In this document: piece by piece, positions 39,993 through 50,377 of the stretch
Numbering within the stretch: the stretch's first letter is position 1
How the letters are laid out: every line of letters begins with the position of its first letter
Assembly: GCF_006007965.1 (NCBI RefSeq)
Contig: NZ_CP040748.1
Coordinates: 1,674,001-1,738,000 of the forward strand
DNA length: 64,000 bases
Source of the DNA: Nocardioides jishulii
GTDB lineage: Bacteria > Actinomycetota > Actinomycetes > Propionibacteriales > Nocardioidaceae
Reading direction: 5' to 3'
Notes under the pieces: generated by a model
Told to the model about the DNA's origin: nothing
The model's input: only the letters and a program-made list of their open reading frames with translations
Database searches by the model: none
Translations under genes and position numbers: made by a program

Positions 39993-41960
39993 GTGCCCAG
40001 CCCCGCGTCGTACCGCCCCGCTCCCGGGTCGATTCCTACCCAGCCCGGGGTCTACCGATTCAGGGACACCCACGGGCGAGTCATCTACGTCGGCAAGGCG
40101 AAGAACCTCCGGTCGCGTCTGTCGTCGTACTTCCAGGACATCTCGGGCCTGCACCCTCGCACCGCGACGATGGTCACCACGGGCGCGAGTGTCGAGTGGA
40201 CGGTGGTCCGCACCGAGGTCGAGGCACTCCAGCTCGAGTACTCGTGGATCAAGGAGTTCGACCCGCGGTTCAACGTCAAGTACCGCGACGACAAGTCCTA
40301 CCCCTGGCTGGCGGTCACCGTGGGGGAGGAGTTCCCCCGGGTCATGGTCGGACGCGGCGCCAAGAAGAAGGGCACCCGCTACTTCGGGCCCTACGGCCAC
40401 GCCTGGGCGATCCGCGAGACGGTGGACCAGCTGCTGCGCGTCTTCCCGATGCGTTCGTGCACCAAGGGCGTCTTCAACCGGTCCGCGCAGATCGGCCGCC
40501 CGTGCCTGCTCGGCTACATCGACAAGTGCTCCGCGCCGTGCGTGGGTCGGGTGACCGCGGAGGAGCACCGCAAGATCGTCGACGACCTCTGCGACTTCAT
40601 GGCCGGCAACACCGACGCCTTCGTCAAGCGCGTCGAGAACGAGATGTACGCCGCCTCCGAGGCGCTCGACTTCGAGAAGGCTGCCCGACTGCGTGATGAC
40701 CTCGGAGCCCTCCGGCGGGCCCTGGAGAAGCAGGTCGTCGTGCTCGCCGACGGCACCGACGCCGACGTGGTCGCCCTCGCCGAGGACCCGCTCGAGGTGG
40801 CAGTGCAGGTCTTCCACGTGCGTGGGGGTCGCATCCGTGGCCAGCGTGGCTGGGTGGCCGACCGTACCGACGAGGGCGGCACCCCCGAGCTCGTGGAGGA
40901 GTTCCTGCTCCAGCTCTACGCCGGTGATCCCGACGCCATCCCGCGCGAGGTGCTGGTCCCGCAGCTGCCGCCGGACGTCGCGACGCTGGAGGACCTCCTG
41001 AGTTCCCTGCGCGGCTCGAAGGTGCGGATCCGTGTGCCGCAGCGTGGCGACAAGAAGACGCTCCAGGAGACCGTGGCCCGCAACGCCGTCCAGGGGCTCG
41101 CCCTGCACAAGACTCGTCGGGCCAGCGACCTGACCACCCGCAACCGGGCGTTGGAGGAGATCCAGGAGGCGCTCGACCTCGCCGAGGTGCCGCTGCGCAT
41201 CGAGTGCTTCGACGTCTCCAACCTGCAGGGCACCGAGGTGGTGGCCTCGATGGTGGTCTTCGAGGACGGCCTGGCACGCAAGAGCGAGTACCGCCGCTTC
41301 GTCGTGAAGGACGTCGAGGGCCAGAACGACGTCGCCTCCATGCACGAGGTGATCACCCGTCGGTTCCGCCGGCTGCTGGAGGAACGGTCGAAGGCCGCCG
41401 AGGTCTCCACCGAGTCAGGCCCCATGCTCGTCGACCCCGACACGGGTCGCCCGCGCAAGTTCGCGTACGTCCCGGCTCTCGTCGTCGTGGACGGTGGTCC
41501 GCCGCAGGTGGCCGCGGCCGCTGACGCGCTCGAGCAGCTGGGGTTGGGCGACATCCCCGTCTGCGGCCTCGCCAAGCGCCTCGAGGAGGTCTGGCTGCCG
41601 GGCGAGGAGGACCCCGTCATCCTGCCCCGCACCAGCGAGGGTCTCTACCTCCTGCAGCGCATCCGCGACGAGGCTCACCGCTTCGCCATCGCCCACCACC
41701 GTGGGCGTCGTTCCCGGACCATGGTGGAGAGCCTCCTGGACGACGTCCCGGGCCTGGGCGAGATCCGACGCAAGGCGCTCCTGCGCCACTTCGGTTCCCT
41801 CAAGAAGCTGCGGCTGGCCTCGGTCGAGGAGATCGCCATGGTGCCCGGCATCGGTCCGCAGACCGCCGCCGCCATCAAGGAAGCCCTCACGCAGCAGGAC
41901 AGCACCCGTCAGACTGGGCCGCGCATCAACACGGCCACCGGAGAGATCGAGGAGCACTGA
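39993..41960 (+). CDS. uvrC: excinuclease ABC subunit C
   Basis: Dual-incision nuclease of nucleotide excision repair. 655 aa. GIY-YIG domain at the N-terminus (PGVYRFRD, then [14 protein letters not shown] near 30-43), cysteine region CTKGVF...[13 protein letters not shown] near 155-185, a UVR motif ([15 protein letters not shown] near 220) that pairs with UvrB, the RNase H-like 3' endonuclease half ([11 protein letters not shown] near 405), and C-terminal HhH pair ([25 protein letters not shown]). GTG 39993 chosen over an in-frame GTG at 39948. Starts the uvrC-rapZ-yvcK-whiA run. Confidence 0.97.
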   Translation: MPSPASYRPAPGSIPTQPGVYRFRDTHGRVIYVGKAKNLRSRLSSYFQDISGLHPRTATMVTTGASVEWTVVRTEVEALQLEYSWIKEFDPRFNVKYRDDKSYPWLAVTVGEEFPRVMVGRGAKKKGTRYFGPYGHAWAIRETVDQLLRVFPMRSCTKGVFNRSAQIGRPCLLGYIDKCSAPCVGRVTAEEHRKIVDDLCDFMAGNTDAFVKRVENEMYAASEALDFEKAARLRDDLGALRRALEKQVVVLADGTDADVVALAEDPLEVAVQVFHVRGGRIRGQRGWVADRTDEGGTPELVEEFLLQLYAGDPDAIPREVLVPQLPPDVATLEDLLSSLRGSKVRIRVPQRGDKKTLQETVARNAVQGLALHKTRRASDLTTRNRALEEIQEALDLAEVPLRIECFDVSNLQGTEVVASMVVFEDGLARKSEYRRFVVKDVEGQNDVASMHEVITRRFRRLLEERSKAAEVSTESGPMLVDPDTGRPRKFAYVPALVVVDGGPPQVAAAADALEQLGLGDIPVCGLAKRLEEVWLPGEEDPVILPRTSEGLYLLQRIRDEAHRFAIAHHRGRRSRTMVESLLDDVPGLGEIRRKALLRHFGSLKKLRLASVEEIAMVPGIGPQTAAAIKEALTQQDSTRQTGPRINTATGEIEEH

Positions 41961-41961
41961 C

Positions 41962-42828
41962 ATGACCAGCCAACGCGGTGAGCTCGTCATCATCACGGGC
42001 ATGACCGGAGCCGGACGCAGCACGGCGGCCAAGGAGCTGGAGGACCTCGGCTACTTCGTGGTCGACAACTTGCCGCCCACGCTCGTCCCCGACGTCGTGG
42101 GGATGGTCGACGCCGAGCACGGCACCTCGCAACCCGTCGCGATCGTGGTCGACGTGCGTTCGGGCGCCTTCTTCGACACCCTCGCCAGCCAGCGCTACGA
42201 GCACAGCACCGGTCGTCCGACCACGTTGCTCTACCTCGACGCCTCCGACGACGCCCTCGTACGCCGTCAGGAGGCCGCCCGGCGGCCCCACCCGCTGCAG
42301 GGGGACGGGCGCCTGCTCGACGGCCTCGAGCGTGAGCGCGAGGTGCTCACCAAGATCCGGGGGCGTGCAGACCTGCTGATCGACACCACCGGCCTCAACG
42401 TCCACCAGCTGACCGCGCGGATCGCCACCCACTTCGGCTCCCTGCAGTCACTCCAGCTCAAGGTGACGGTGATCAGCTTCGGCTTCAAGTACGGCATCCC
42501 CGGCGACGCCGACTTCGTGGCGGACATGCGCTTCCTGCCGAACCCCCACTGGGTGCCCGAGCTGCGCGCGCACACCGGCAAGGACCTCGACGTCGCCGAG
42601 TACGTGAAGAAGCAGCCCGACGCGATGCCCTTCCTCGACAGCTACACCCCGGTCCTGGAGCTCGTCGCGAGGGGATACCTCGAGGAGGGCAAACGCTTCA
42701 TGACGGTGGCCCTGGGCTGCACCGGCGGCAAGCACCGCAGCGTCGCCATGTCGGAGGCGATCTCCCAGCGGCTGGCCGAGGGCGGTCTCGACGTCCGCTG
42801 CATCCACCGCGACCTCGGACGGGAGTGA
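41962..42828 (+). CDS. rapZ: RNase adapter protein RapZ / YvcJ family nucleotide-binding protein
   Basis: 288 aa. P-loop TGMTGAGRSTA near residues 11-21, a Walker B-like DVRSG near 63, and the C-terminal domain with SFGFKYGIPGDADFVADMRFLPNP near 170-195 (shown in parts: SFGFKYG and DMRFLPNP) and GCTGGKHRSV near 253. In E. coli RapZ senses GlcN6P and directs RNase E; the actinobacterial protein's role is less clear. The rapZ-yvcK-whiA order is conserved in Gram-positives. GTG of yvcK follows one base later. Confidence 0.94.
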   Translation: MTSQRGELVIITGMTGAGRSTAAKELEDLGYFVVDNLPPTLVPDVVGMVDAEHGTSQPVAIVVDVRSGAFFDTLASQRYEHSTGRPTTLLYLDASDDALVRRQEAARRPHPLQGDGRLLDGLEREREVLTKIRGRADLLIDTTGLNVHQLTARIATHFGSLQSLQLKVTVISFGFKYGIPGDADFVADMRFLPNPHWVPELRAHTGKDLDVAEYVKKQPDAMPFLDSYTPVLELVARGYLEEGKRFMTVALGCTGGKHRSVAMSEAISQRLAEGGLDVRCIHRDLGRE

Positions 42829-42829
42829 C

Positions 42830-43786
42830 GTGGCCACCCAGTCACAGGCGGTCGTCGCCCTCGGCGGAGGGCACGGTCTGCACGCCTCGTTGAGCGCGCT
42901 GCGGATGCTCCACGACTCGCTCGACGTCGACACCATCACCGCCGTGGTCACGGTGGCCGACAACGGTGGTTCCTCGGGCCGTCTGCGTCAGGAGTTCGGC
43001 GTGCTCCCGCCGGGGGACCTGCGCATGGCCCTCGCCGCGCTGTGCGGCGAGGACGAGTGGGGGCGTACGTGGGCGGAGCTCTTCCAGCACCGCTTCGGCG
43101 GCCACGGCGAGATGGAGGGGCACGCCATCGGCAACCTCGTGCTCGTCGGCCTGTGGGAGCTGATGGGGGACCACGTGCGGGCGCTCGACTGGGCCGGGAC
43201 GTTGCTCGGGGCCCGCGGTCGGGTCCTCCCGATGGCCACGACCCCGATGGACATCACCGCGACCGTGCGCCCTCCCGGCGCGGCCGAGGGCGTGACGGAG
43301 GTCGTCCGCGGGCAGAAGGCCGTCGCCACGACCCCCGGAGAGATCCTCTCGGTGGCCCTGTCGCCCGAGGAACCCGCGGCGTGCGTCGAGGCAGTCCAGG
43401 CGATCATGGAGGCGGAGTGGGTCTTCCTGGGGCCGGGCTCGTGGTTCACCTCGGTGATCCCTCACCTGATGGTCCCCGGACTGCACCAGGCGCTCACGCG
43501 TACGCCCGCCAACGTGGTGCTCCTGCTCAACCTCACCGCCCAGGAGGGCGAGACCAGCGGCTACGGGCCGGTCGATCACCTGGCGGCACTGATGCAGCAC
43601 GCACCCGACCTCGACATCCACACCGTGGTGGCTGACCGGGGGAGCGTCCAGGACGACGTGGCCCTGGCGGCAGCCGTCCGTGACGTGGGAGCAGAGCTGC
43701 TGCTCGCCGACGTGGCCATCGCAGGTGAGCCCCACCACGATCCCGCCAAGCTGGCCGAGACACTGCGCTCGTTGCTGTCCAGCTGA
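42830..43786 (+). CDS. yvcK: gluconeogenesis factor YvcK/CofD-like protein
   Basis: 318 aa. CofD/YvcK fold: N-terminal ALGGGHGLHASLSAL at residues 9-23, VTVADNGGSSGRLR near 42-55, PPGDLRMALAAL near 62, GHAIGNLV near 98, and GPGSWFTSVIPHLMVPG near 200. In mycobacteria (CuvA) and Bacillus this protein binds UDP-sugars and affects cell wall synthesis and carbon use. Sits between rapZ and whiA. Confidence 0.94.
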   Translation: MATQSQAVVALGGGHGLHASLSALRMLHDSLDVDTITAVVTVADNGGSSGRLRQEFGVLPPGDLRMALAALCGEDEWGRTWAELFQHRFGGHGEMEGHAIGNLVLVGLWELMGDHVRALDWAGTLLGARGRVLPMATTPMDITATVRPPGAAEGVTEVVRGQKAVATTPGEILSVALSPEEPAACVEAVQAIMEAEWVFLGPGSWFTSVIPHLMVPGLHQALTRTPANVVLLLNLTAQEGETSGYGPVDHLAALMQHAPDLDIHTVVADRGSVQDDVALAAAVRDVGAELLLADVAIAGEPHHDPAKLAETLRSLLSS

Positions 43787-43846
43787 GCGAACCCTTCCTC
43801 TCCACGGACTCCACACCCCCGGGGGATGCGTGGCAGGATGCCGCCC

Positions 43847-44833
43847 ATGGCAATGACGGCACAGGTCAAGGCGGAGCTCGCTAACACCCAGATCACCAAG
43901 ACCTGTTGCCGCAAGGCCGAAGTGGCCTCCCTGCTCCGCTTCGCGGGTGGACTCCACATCGTCTCCGGACGGATCGTCGTCGAGGCCGAGGTCGACACCG
44001 GGGCTGCTGCGCGGCGCCTGCGCAAGGACATCGCCGAGATCTACGGACACCAGTCCGAGGTGGCGATGGTCCAGGGCAACGGCATCCGCAAGGGCACGCG
44101 CTACCTGGTCCGGGTCGTACGCGACGGTGAGGCGCTCGCCCGGCAGACCGGCCTCCTCGACGGGCGCGGGCGTCCGGTCCGTGGCCTGCCGCCCGCAGTC
44201 GTCTCCGGCGGCGGGTGCGACGCCGTGGCGGCGTGGCGTGGCGCCTTCCTCGCCCACGGCTCCTTGACCGAGCCGGGCCGTTCGTCGGCGCTCGAGGTCA
44301 CCTGCCCGGGGCCCGAGGCGGCACTCGCGCTGGTGGGCGTGGCTCGTCGGCTGGGCATCCAGGCGAAGGCCCGTGAGGTGCGCGGGGTGGACCGGGTCGT
44401 CATCCGCGACGGGGACGCCATCGGCGCCCTGCTCACGCGGCTCGGCGCCCAGGAGACCCTGCTGGCCTGGGAGGAGCGCCGCATGCGACGCGAGGTCCGT
44501 GCGACCGCCAACCGGCTGGCCAACTTCGACGACGCCAACCTCCGTCGCTCGGCACGCGCTGCGGTCGCGGCCGGTGCGCGGGTGGAACGTGCGCTGGAGA
44601 TCCTCGCCGAGGACGTCCCCGACCACCTGAAGCTCGCCGGCGCCCTGCGCCTGGAGCACAAGCAGGCGTCGTTGGAGGAGCTCGGCCAGCTGCACGACCC
44701 GGTGCTCACCAAGGACGCGATCGCCGGACGCATTCGCAGGCTCCTCGCGATGGCCGACAAGCGTGCCGAGGAGCTGGGCATCCCTGACACCGAGTCGTCG
44801 CTCACACCCGACATGCTGGCTGAGGACGCCTGA
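43847..44833 (+). CDS. whiA: DNA-binding protein WhiA
   Basis: Transcription regulator with an N-terminal LAGLIDADG-like domain and a C-terminal helix-turn-helix; controls sporulation septation in Streptomyces and division-related genes elsewhere. 328 aa. N-terminus [15 protein letters not shown] with [18 protein letters not shown] near 25-42, and the C-terminal [19 protein letters not shown] near 222-240 and [10 protein letters not shown] near 278. ATG 43847 chosen; 43853 is possible. The gap after it leads to gap. Confidence 0.95.
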   Translation: MAMTAQVKAELANTQITKTCCRKAEVASLLRFAGGLHIVSGRIVVEAEVDTGAAARRLRKDIAEIYGHQSEVAMVQGNGIRKGTRYLVRVVRDGEALARQTGLLDGRGRPVRGLPPAVVSGGGCDAVAAWRGAFLAHGSLTEPGRSSALEVTCPGPEAALALVGVARRLGIQAKAREVRGVDRVVIRDGDAIGALLTRLGAQETLLAWEERRMRREVRATANRLANFDDANLRRSARAAVAAGARVERALEILAEDVPDHLKLAGALRLEHKQASLEELGQLHDPVLTKDAIAGRIRRLLAMADKRAEELGIPDTESSLTPDMLAEDA

Positions 44834-44885
44834 GTCGCTGGCAGCCAACCTGACGGCCGGCTGACCCTTCTTGATAGAAGCGCGC

Positions 44886-45926
<1,041 letters not shown>

Positions 45927-45954
45927 CGATTCCACCCCACGGAGACACTGACTG

Positions 45955-47154
45955 ATGAGCAGCATCGAGTCGCTCGGCGACCTGCGAGGCAAGCGCGTCC
46001 TGGTCCGTTCGGACCTGAACGTTCCTCTGGACGGCACCACCATCACGGACGACGGTCGCATCCGTGCGAGCGTCCCCACCATCAAGGCGCTGGCCGAGGC
46101 GGGTGCACGAGTCGTCGTGACCGCCCACCTCGGACGGCCCAAGGGCGCGCCGGACCCGAAGTACAGCCTCGCTCCCGTCGCCGAGCGGCTCGGTGAGCTC
46201 CTCGGTCAGCCCGTCGCCTTCGCCACCGACACGGTGGGGGAGTCGGCCGAGCAGGTCGTCCGCGGCCTCGGCGACGGCGACGTCGCCCTGCTCGAGAACG
46301 TCCGCTTCAACGAAGGGGAGACGAGCAAGGACGACGCCGTGCGCGCCGCCTTCGCCGACCGCCTCGCGAGCTTCGCCGACGCCTTCGTCTCCGACGGCTT
46401 CGGCGTGGTCCACCGCAAGCAGGCCAGCGTCTACGACGTCGCTCTGCGGCTGCCCAGCGCCATGGGTGGTCTCGTGAAGGCCGAGATCGACGTCCTGCGT
46501 CGTCTCACCGTCGACCCCGAGCGGCCGTACGTGGTCGTGCTCGGCGGCTCGAAGGTCTCGGACAAGCTCGCCGTGATCGACAACCTCCTCGGCAAGGCCG
46601 ACAAGTTGTTGATCGGTGGCGGGATGGTCTTCACCTTCCTCGCTGCCCAGGGCCACGAGGTCGGCAAGAGCCTGTTGGAGACCGACCAGCTCGAGACGTG
46701 CCGCACCTACCTGCGCGAGGCCGCGGAGAAGGGCGTGGAGATCGTCCTGCCCACCGACATCGTGGTGGACACCCAGTTCCCCTCCGGCGACACCGTCCCG
46801 TCGCCGCGCGTGGTCCCGGCCTCGGCCATCCCCGCCGACGCCCTCGGTCTCGACATCGGCCCTGACTCCGCCGCTGCCTTCGCCGCGGCCCTCGCCGACG
46901 CCCGTACGGTCTTCTGGAACGGCCCCATGGGGGTCTTCGAGGTGCCGGAGTTCGCTGAGGGCACCCGTGCCGTGGCGGACGCCCTGACCAAGGTCCAGGG
47001 CCTCTCGGTGGTCGGCGGCGGTGACTCCGCGGCAGCGGTGCGCGCGCTCGGCTTCGACGAGTCGGCCTTCGGCCACATCTCGACCGGCGGCGGCGCAAGC
47101 CTCGAGTACCTCGAGGGCAAGGAACTGCCCGGCATCGCCGTCCTCGAGCGCTGA
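45955..47154 (+). CDS. pgk: phosphoglycerate kinase
   Basis: 399 aa, normal length. N-terminal [13 protein letters not shown] near residue 14, TAHLGRPKG near 55, LLENVRFN near 110, [11 protein letters not shown] near 188, NGPMGVFE near 322 and GGGDSAAAV near 361. GGAG precedes the ATG. Second gene of gap-pgk-tpiA. Confidence 0.98.
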   Translation: MSSIESLGDLRGKRVLVRSDLNVPLDGTTITDDGRIRASVPTIKALAEAGARVVVTAHLGRPKGAPDPKYSLAPVAERLGELLGQPVAFATDTVGESAEQVVRGLGDGDVALLENVRFNEGETSKDDAVRAAFADRLASFADAFVSDGFGVVHRKQASVYDVALRLPSAMGGLVKAEIDVLRRLTVDPERPYVVVLGGSKVSDKLAVIDNLLGKADKLLIGGGMVFTFLAAQGHEVGKSLLETDQLETCRTYLREAAEKGVEIVLPTDIVVDTQFPSGDTVPSPRVVPASAIPADALGLDIGPDSAAAFAAALADARTVFWNGPMGVFEVPEFAEGTRAVADALTKVQGLSVVGGGDSAAAVRALGFDESAFGHISTGGGASLEYLEGKELPGIAVLER

Positions 47155-47193
47155 GACGCTCCCATCCCACCACTTCGCAGAGGTAGACACCCC

Positions 47194-47985
47194 ATGGCTT
47201 CGCGCACGCCCCTGATGGCCGGCAACTGGAAGATGAACCTGAACCACCAGGAAGCGGTGGTCCTGGTCCAGAAGCTCGCCTGGACGCTCGACGACAAGAA
47301 GCACGACTACACCAAGGCCGAGGTCGTGGTGGTTCCGCCCTTCACCGACCTCCGCTCGGTGCAGACGCTCGTCGACGGCGACCGCCTCAAGATCACCTAC
47401 GGCGCGCAGGACGTCTCCGTCCACGACGCCGGCGCCTACACCGGCGAGGTCTCCGCGCCGATGCTGGCCAAGCTCGGCTGCTCCTACGTCGTGGTGGGCC
47501 ACTCCGAGCGCCGCGAGTACCACGCAGAGACCGACGCCGTGGTCAACGCCAAGGCGCACAAGGCTGTCGAGCACGGCATGGTCCCCATCGTCTGCGTGGG
47601 TGAGGGCCTCGAGGTCCGCAAGTCCGGCGAGCAGGTCCCTTACACGCTGGCCCAGGTGGAAGGATCGATCGCCGGCTTCACTGCCGAGCAGGTGGCCGAC
47701 CTCGTCGTGGCCTATGAGCCGGTGTGGGCCATCGGCACCGGCGAGGTGGCCACCCCCGAGGACGCCCAGGAGGTGTGTGGCGCGATCCGCGCCCGCATCC
47801 GCGAGCTCCACGGCGACGCGGCCGCCGACGGTGTCCGGGTCCTCTACGGCGGGTCCGTCAAGGCCTCCAACGTCGCTGGCATCATGGAGAAGCCCGACGT
47901 GGACGGCGCCCTGGTCGGTGGAGCGAGCCTCCATGCCGACGAATTTGGGGGAATCTGTCGCTTCTACGACCTGCCGGTGCTTTGA
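47194..47985 (+). CDS. tpiA: triosephosphate isomerase
   Basis: 263 aa. Substrate Lys in GNWKMN at 10-15, electrophile histidine in [11 protein letters not shown] near 96-106, catalytic Glu in [11 protein letters not shown] near 172-182, and phosphate loop GGSVKASN near 217. AGAGG is 10 bases before the ATG. Followed by secG. Confidence 0.98.
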   Translation: MASRTPLMAGNWKMNLNHQEAVVLVQKLAWTLDDKKHDYTKAEVVVVPPFTDLRSVQTLVDGDRLKITYGAQDVSVHDAGAYTGEVSAPMLAKLGCSYVVVGHSERREYHAETDAVVNAKAHKAVEHGMVPIVCVGEGLEVRKSGEQVPYTLAQVEGSIAGFTAEQVADLVVAYEPVWAIGTGEVATPEDAQEVCGAIRARIRELHGDAAADGVRVLYGGSVKASNVAGIMEKPDVDGALVGGASLHADEFGGICRFYDLPVL

Positions 47986-48001
47986 TCTCCCCTCTTTGAC
48001 G

Positions 48002-48007
48002 TAAGGT
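48002..48007 (+). promoter_or_regulatory. probable -10 element for leaderless secG
   Basis: TAAGGT, exactly 7 bases before the secG GTG at 48015. Confidence 0.5.
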
Positions 48008-48014
48008 TCCTGCC

Positions 48015-48248
48015 GTGGAAATAGTTCTTCAAGTGCTGCTCGTTCTCACGAGCCTGATCCTGATCATGCTGGTGCTGCTCCACAAGGGACGCGGCGGCGG
48101 TCTGTCGGACATGTTCGGTGGCGGTGTGTCGAGCTCCCTCGGGGGATCGTCCGTCGCCGAGAAGAACCTGGACCGGTTCACGGTCGCCATGGGCGTGCTC
48201 TGGTTCGCCACCGTCATCGGTCTGGGGCTGCTGACGGCGTACAGCTGA
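48015..48248 (+). CDS. secG: preprotein translocase subunit SecG
   Basis: 77 aa with two membrane helices (about residues 3-24 and 54-75) joined by a glycine-rich cytoplasmic loop with GRGGGLSDMFGGG, the family signature. Accessory SecYEG channel subunit. GTG start. Linked to tpiA as in many actinobacteria. Confidence 0.95.
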   Translation: MEIVLQVLLVLTSLILIMLVLLHKGRGGGLSDMFGGGVSSSLGGSSVAEKNLDRFTVAMGVLWFATVIGLGLLTAYS

Positions 48249-48285
48249 GTTTCACAGTCGCATTTCACTCTGGGGAGGGTCTGAA

Positions 48286-48645
48286 GTGGCAGGTGCAGGA
48301 AACGCGATTCGCGGTAGCAGGGTGGGGGCCGGACCGATCGGTGAGGCCGAGCGCGGGGAGGCCGCGCCGCGCAAGCAGGTGACCTTCCACTGCTCTCAGC
48401 ACCACCAGTCCGTGCTGGCCTTCGCGCGGGAGGCGGTGGTCCCTGAGTGCTGGGACTGCCCCAAGTGCGGACTTCCCGCCAGTGTGGACGAGCTCAACCC
48501 GCCGCCGGCACCGCGCAACGAGCCGTACAAGACCCACCTCGCCTACGTGAAGGAGCGTCGCTCCGACACCGAGGCCGAGGACATCCTGCAGGAGGCCATC
48601 CAGCTCCTGCGTTCGCGCCGGAAGTCCGGCGAGATCATCTTCTGA
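48286..48645 (+). CDS. rbpA: RNA polymerase-binding protein RbpA
   Basis: Actinobacterial activator that binds RNA polymerase and the primary sigma factor and stabilises open complexes. 119 aa. The N-terminal tail GSRVGAG (about 9-15) is conserved and contacts the polymerase. The core has zinc-type residues in FHCSQHH (near 34) and CWDCPKCG (near 54-61), followed by the basic linker and the sigma-interacting helices THLAYVKERRS and LQEAIQLLRSRR. GTG start with GGGGAGG 7 bases upstream. It is placed between secG and pgl, unlike the M. tuberculosis order. Confidence 0.96.
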   Translation: MAGAGNAIRGSRVGAGPIGEAERGEAAPRKQVTFHCSQHHQSVLAFAREAVVPECWDCPKCGLPASVDELNPPPAPRNEPYKTHLAYVKERRSDTEAEDILQEAIQLLRSRRKSGEIIF

Positions 48646-48659
48646 GTCCTGCTGACTGA

Positions 48660-48702
48660 CAGCGAGGCGCTGGCGAAGTTCTCCTTCGCCAGCGCCTCGC
48701 TG
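48660..48702. terminator. bidirectional hairpin terminator between rbpA and pgl
   Basis: Perfect 17-base stem (48661-48677 with 48685-48701) plus C48660-G48702, loop GTTCTCC. Fifteen bases after the rbpA stop and about 48 bases beyond the convergent pgl stop. No T-tract. Confidence 0.88.
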
Positions 48703-48749
48703 CTTCCACGTCGTCCTCGTGCCTCCTGCGGCCCGTCAGGTCCGAGCGG

Positions 48750-49469
48750 TCAGGTGAGCCCACTCGCAGCGGCCGCGTCCAGGAACCAGACGGTCTCGTC
48801 CCGCCCTCGTACGCCCCGAGCCGGGCACTCCTCCCAGGATCCCTCGCCGTGCGCCGCGGCGACTGCGTCGGCCTTGCCGTCACCGGCCGCCAGGAAGGCC
48901 ACGGCCCTGCTGGACGCCAGGGCTTCGTAGGTCAGGCTCACGCGCTGGGGCGGCGGCTTGGGGGAGTCGTGCACGGGGACCGTCAGCGCATGACGGATCG
49001 CGGCGGCCGGGTGGTGGGGGAAGAGTGACGCGACGTGGCCGTCCGGGCCGATCCCGAAGAGAGCCACCTCGAACTCGGGGACGCCGGAGGCACGGATCTG
49101 GTCGGCGTAGCGCTGCGCCGCCTCCTCCACGGTGGCCACGGCGTCACTCGCCGCCGCCACGTGGATGCGCTCGGCCGGCACCCCGAGGGGGTGCAGGAGG
49201 TCCTCCAACCCGGATCGGCAGTTGCGCTCGTCGGAGTCCGCGGGGACGAAGCGTTCGTCTCCCCACCACCAGTCCACCCGGGACATGTCGACCCCACTGG
49301 TGGAAGCGGTGCGCGCCACCTCGCGGTGGAACGGTGCGGCGATGCTGCCACCCGTCAGCACCACGTGGGGGACGCGCCCCTCCGCCTGCGCCGTGGCGAG
49401 CCGAGCCAGGAACCAGGCGGCGGCGTCCTCGACCAAGGCGGTGACGTCGTCGTGCACGCGATCAGTCAC
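48750..49469 (-). CDS. pgl: 6-phosphogluconolactonase
   Basis: Hydrolyses 6-phosphogluconolactone after Zwf. 239 aa. VVLTGGSIAAPFHRE near residues 35-50 (substrate loop), WWWGDERFVPADSDERN near 67-83, and FGIGPDGHVASLFP near 140-153 (catalytic His). GTG 49469 overlaps the opcA stop by 4 bases (GTGA). The frame stays open upstream inside opcA, but family similarity begins here. Last gene of tkt-tal-pgi-zwf-opcA-pgl. Confidence 0.96.
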   Translation of the reverse strand: MTDRVHDDVTALVEDAAAWFLARLATAQAEGRVPHVVLTGGSIAAPFHREVARTASTSGVDMSRVDWWWGDERFVPADSDERNCRSGLEDLLHPLGVPAERIHVAAASDAVATVEEAAQRYADQIRASGVPEFEVALFGIGPDGHVASLFPHHPAAAIRHALTVPVHDSPKPPPQRVSLTYEALASSRAVAFLAAGDGKADAVAAAHGEGSWEECPARGVRGRDETVWFLDAAAASGLT

Positions 49470-50377
49470 GGGCTCTGCTCCAGCTCCAGGACCTTGCGGA
49501 TCGTGAGCTCGTAGATCTCGTCGGCGTCGAGGTGCCGGAGCTCCTCCGAGATCAGCTCGTGGATCTCGCGGATACGGAGCGAGACGGGTCGCTCGGGCCG
49601 GTTCGGGGTCGAGAGCGTGGCGTCCTTCCCGTCGGGACGCGAGATCCTGATCGGTCCCTGCGCCGTCTCGAGGACGACCTCCGTGACCGCAGGGCCGTCG
49701 GTGGGCAGCAGCTCGACGTCCAGGTGCAGGCAGTGACTCAGCCAGGCACGCAGGAGGCCGGCGCTGGGGTGTCCACGCTCGGCGCTGACCCGGACCGCGG
49801 TGACTCGTGCGGAGTGCTGGTCCAGGACGGCAGCGAGCGTGGCCCGCCACAGCGTCAGTCGGGTCCAGGCGAGGTCCGTGTCCCCGGGGGTGTAGTGCGC
49901 GAAGCGCCGCAGACCAGCCTTGGAACGCGGACTGGCGTGCGTGCCCAGGTCGGTGATGCGGCGGGTGGCCAGTCGGCCCAGTGGGTCCGACGCCGGGTCG
50001 TCAGGGCCCTGGTCCGCCCACCAGACCGCGACCGGCGAGTCGGGCAGCAGCAGCGGCAGCACGACCGACTCCGCGTGCTTCACCACGGCTCCACGCAGGC
50101 GTATCAACGCCGTCTCGCCCGGGTGCCCGGCTCCGGTGCCGACCTCGGCGTCCACGTGGGCATGTCCCCGTCCGTCGCCGAGGACGACCCCCAGGATCCG
50201 GGCGGGGTGGTCGCGCGCCGCGGCGCGGGCCACGTCCATCGCAGCCTCTGCCTCTTCGTCGGAGGCCACCACGACCAGCGTCAGGACCATGCCCATGGCC
50301 GGGCTGCCGGCGGCGCGGCGGGCCCGGAGGAACTCGGCGGCGATCTCGGAGGCGTTGGTCTCCTCGAGCTTCTTCAC
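49466..50377 (-). CDS. opcA: glucose-6-phosphate dehydrogenase assembly protein OpcA
   Basis: 303 aa. OpcA family proteins bind and are needed for activity of G6PD in cyanobacteria and actinobacteria. Family patterns: VLTLVVVASD near 33, ESVVLPLLLPDSPVAVWWADQGP near 98-120 (seen as VLPLLLPD and VWWAD), RRITDLGTHASP near 137, and the C-terminal LNEELRHLD-like LISEELRHLDADEIYE near 275-290. GTG start overlapping the zwf stop by 4 bases. Confidence 0.95.
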   Translation of the reverse strand: MKKLEETNASEIAAEFLRARRAAGSPAMGMVLTLVVVASDEEAEAAMDVARAAARDHPARILGVVLGDGRGHAHVDAEVGTGAGHPGETALIRLRGAVVKHAESVVLPLLLPDSPVAVWWADQGPDDPASDPLGRLATRRITDLGTHASPRSKAGLRRFAHYTPGDTDLAWTRLTLWRATLAAVLDQHSARVTAVRVSAERGHPSAGLLRAWLSHCLHLDVELLPTDGPAVTEVVLETAQGPIRISRPDGKDATLSTPNRPERPVSLRIREIHELISEELRHLDADEIYELTIRKVLELEQSP